Below are positions 6,296 to 7,447 of a stretch of 7,447 nt of DNA, in pieces. The stretch lies in contig MHGR01000027.1 of the NCBI GenBank assembly GCA_001805655.1, positions 12,958-20,404 of the forward strand. The letters run 5' to 3'. The notes below the pieces were generated by a model that saw nothing but the letters and a program-made list of their open reading frames with translations, was not told the DNA's origin and did no database searches. The translations under genes and the position numbers were made by a program. Numbering within the stretch: the stretch's first letter is position 1; every line of letters begins with the position of its first letter. This stretch comes from Omnitrophica WOR_2 bacterium RIFCSPHIGHO2_02_FULL_52_10. Its GTDB lineage: Bacteria; Omnitrophota; Gorgyraeia; Zapsychrales; Zapsychraceae.

Positions 6296-6520
6296 ATGCA
6301 AATAGAAATTTTTGCTTTATGCGATGCCGCTACAGGGGATATGGGAAAACTTAGTATGCTTGGCGCATTTGATACGATCTGGACAACAAAAAATCCGACA
6401 GTAAGGGCGTGGAGTTTCATGCCAAAACCTGCACCCGCCATTTCACAGATACTCACTGCATTTATTAGCATAAAGAAAGTTATCCCCCCTCACTTTTCCC
6501 GCAAACGAAAGGAGACTTAA
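6296..6520 (+). pseudogene. DUF6941-like protein, 3'-truncated (74 residues)
   Basis: The N-terminus, IEIFALCDAATGDMGKLSMLGAFDTIW, resembles the start of a small family of uncharacterised bacterial proteins (DUF6941, recognised from memory), which usually run to roughly 130 residues. Here similarity fades after about residue 55 (ILTAFISIKK could still be the next strand). The tail VIPPHFSRKRKET is basic and unrelated, and partly translates the ribosome binding site of the next gene. The other two + strand frames soon hit stops after the divergence point, so a single frameshift does not obviously restore the protein; deletion of the 3' half is likelier. An excellent ribosome binding site remains, so the short product may still be made. 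It ends 2 nt before the Bro-N/DinD-like start, as if that gene replaced its 3' half. Function is unknown. Confidence 0.55.
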
Positions 6521-6522
6521 AA

Positions 6523-7380
6523 ATGGGGAGAAATATCAAAGTACAAGATGGAACACCGGTAGGCACCAAGATCGCACTATTCAAAGGGCAAAAAATCAGA
6601 AAAATCATTCACAACAACGAATGGTGGTTTGTTATTGTGGATGTTGTCGCGGTCCTAACAGACTCAGTTCAGCCGGAGGGTTATTTAAAGGATATGAGGC
6701 GCCGTGATCCCGAGCTTGCCAAAGGGTGGGGGCAAATTGCCACCCCCCTTTTCGTTGACACGGAGGGAGGCAAACAAAAAATCAATTGCGCTAATACGGA
6801 AGGCATTTTCCGTATTGTCCAGTCCATCCCTTCCCCCAAGGCTGAGCCTTTTAAGCGCTGGCTCGCCAAGGTCGGGTATGAACGGATCCAGGAGATCGGG
6901 GATCCGGAGCTTGCGACCAAACGCACCCGCCTGTTGTACAAACTTAAAGGCTACAGTGATGACTGGATCGAAAAGCGCATGCGGGGCATCGCTATCCGCG
7001 AGGAATTGACGGATGAATGGCAGAAGCGCGGCGCGAAAGAGGATAAAGAATATGAAATTCTAACGGCTGAAATATCCAGGGCCACTTTCGGGATCACGCC
7101 GGGTGAATACCAGAAATTAAAAGGCCTCAAGCGTGAAAACCTGCGGGACCACATGGATGATTTTGAGTTGATCTTCACGATGCTGGGTGAACGTGCAACG
7201 ACGGAAATCCACCGCACGGAAGACTCTCAAGGCGTTCCGAAGCTCAAAAGCGACGCGCAGGCCGGCGGAAAGATTGCCGGTGATGCCCGGAAACAGCTTG
7301 AACAGCGGCTGGATCGGCCGATAGTTTCTCCCAAAAATTATTTGAAGCAACCGGAATCTCAGAGGAAATTAAAAAGATAA
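6523..7380 (+). CDS. Bro-N domain / DinD-like protein
   Basis: A 285-residue protein of full family length. Residues about 15-125 match a Bro-N domain (phage antirepressor type): ALFKGQKIRKIIHNNEWWFVIVDVVAVLTDS, then YLKDMRRRDPEL, a CANTEGIFRIVQSI segment and EPFKRWLAKVGYERIQE. Residues about 180-275 match the DinD-type C-terminus: EISRATFGITPGEYQKLKGL, ENLRDHMDDFELIFTMLGE, ATTEIHRTEDSQG and GGKIAGDARKQLE. E. coli DinD is SOS-induced and reported to inhibit RecA-mediated strand exchange; Bro-N domains often bind DNA. Whether either applies here is inference. AAAGGAG (6508-6514) sits 8 nt before the ATG, overlapping the end of the preceding truncated gene. No LexA-like operator was recognised nearby. 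It is probably cytosolic and carried over from a phage or mobile element. The symbol dinD is withheld because database use of that name is loose. Confidence 0.82.
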   Translation: MGRNIKVQDGTPVGTKIALFKGQKIRKIIHNNEWWFVIVDVVAVLTDSVQPEGYLKDMRRRDPELAKGWGQIATPLFVDTEGGKQKINCANTEGIFRIVQSIPSPKAEPFKRWLAKVGYERIQEIGDPELATKRTRLLYKLKGYSDDWIEKRMRGIAIREELTDEWQKRGAKEDKEYEILTAEISRATFGITPGEYQKLKGLKRENLRDHMDDFELIFTMLGERATTEIHRTEDSQGVPKLKSDAQAGGKIAGDARKQLEQRLDRPIVSPKNYLKQPESQRKLKR

Positions 7381-7447
7381 ATATGCGCTGAATCATCATC
7401 AAAGACGATCAGGGACAAATTGAATTACCGAGTTCAAGAATTAAGTG
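7381..7447. other. Window edge, no supported gene
   Basis: Only 67 nt follow the Bro-N/DinD-like stop. One + strand frame is open from 7392 to the edge (IIIKDDQGQIELPSSRIK) but is preceded by ATG-CGC-TGA, so it has no normal start in view. It may be coincidence, or the beginning of a damaged or alternatively started gene. Confidence 0.3.

Noticed and set aside
7383..7391. TGA recoding (ATG-CGC-TGA then an open frame)
   Set aside because: TGA ends glyA, the DUF151 gene and the CCA/poly(A) polymerase-like gene here, so the standard code applies.

Overview
The window reads as bacterial chromosome from an uncultured, probably Gram-negative lineage. The standard code fits: glyA, the DUF151 gene and the CCA/poly(A) polymerase-like gene all stop at TGA. 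Gene order (rpiB-glyA-nrdR-DUF151), a macro-Nudix fusion, a DUF4143 ATPase and a Bro-N/DinD-like gene together resemble Omnitrophota-type (PVC-related) genomes. That placement is from memory of gene content and is tentative. All genes found are on the + strand.

Left block (1-2388), housekeeping: the 3' end of rpiB, then a 133-nt gap full of overlapping inverted repeats, then glyA (serine hydroxymethyltransferase), nrdR (repressor of ribonucleotide reductase genes) and a DUF151/bifunctional nuclease-like gene. The last three are almost contiguous (gaps of 3 and 8 nt) and probably form one operon. One-carbon supply for thymidylate and purines and control of dNTP synthesis sit together.

Middle block (2389-4867): a 131-nt imperfect hairpin built from GGTTAG-type modules occupies the gap before a CCA-adding/poly(A) polymerase family gene (nucleotidyltransferase plus HD domain). 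That gene overlaps by 4 nt (ATGA) a macro-Nudix fusion gene, so the two are probably translationally coupled. In the fusion protein the ADP-ribose-binding core of the macro domain appears to be deleted, and a palindrome-bearing, in-frame insertion sits in the Nudix domain.

Right block (4868-7447), accessory in character: a 200-nt gap with degenerate repeats and a promoter whose -10 box lies inside a 10-bp inverted repeat and is only 7 nt from the ATG (likely leaderless mRNA); an AAA+ ATPase with a DUF4143 nuclease-like C-terminus; a truncated DUF6941-like gene; and a full-length Bro-N/DinD-like gene. The visibly lower GC of parts of this block, the truncated gene and the phage-type family suggest past insertion or exchange.

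No tRNA, rRNA, CRISPR array, complete insertion sequence or convincing intrinsic terminator was seen. No complete new multi-gene system can be demonstrated. The best leads are the two palindromic elements (one intergenic, one inside a gene), the core-deleted macro-Nudix protein, and the self-contained, possibly autoregulated leaderless DUF4143 gene.
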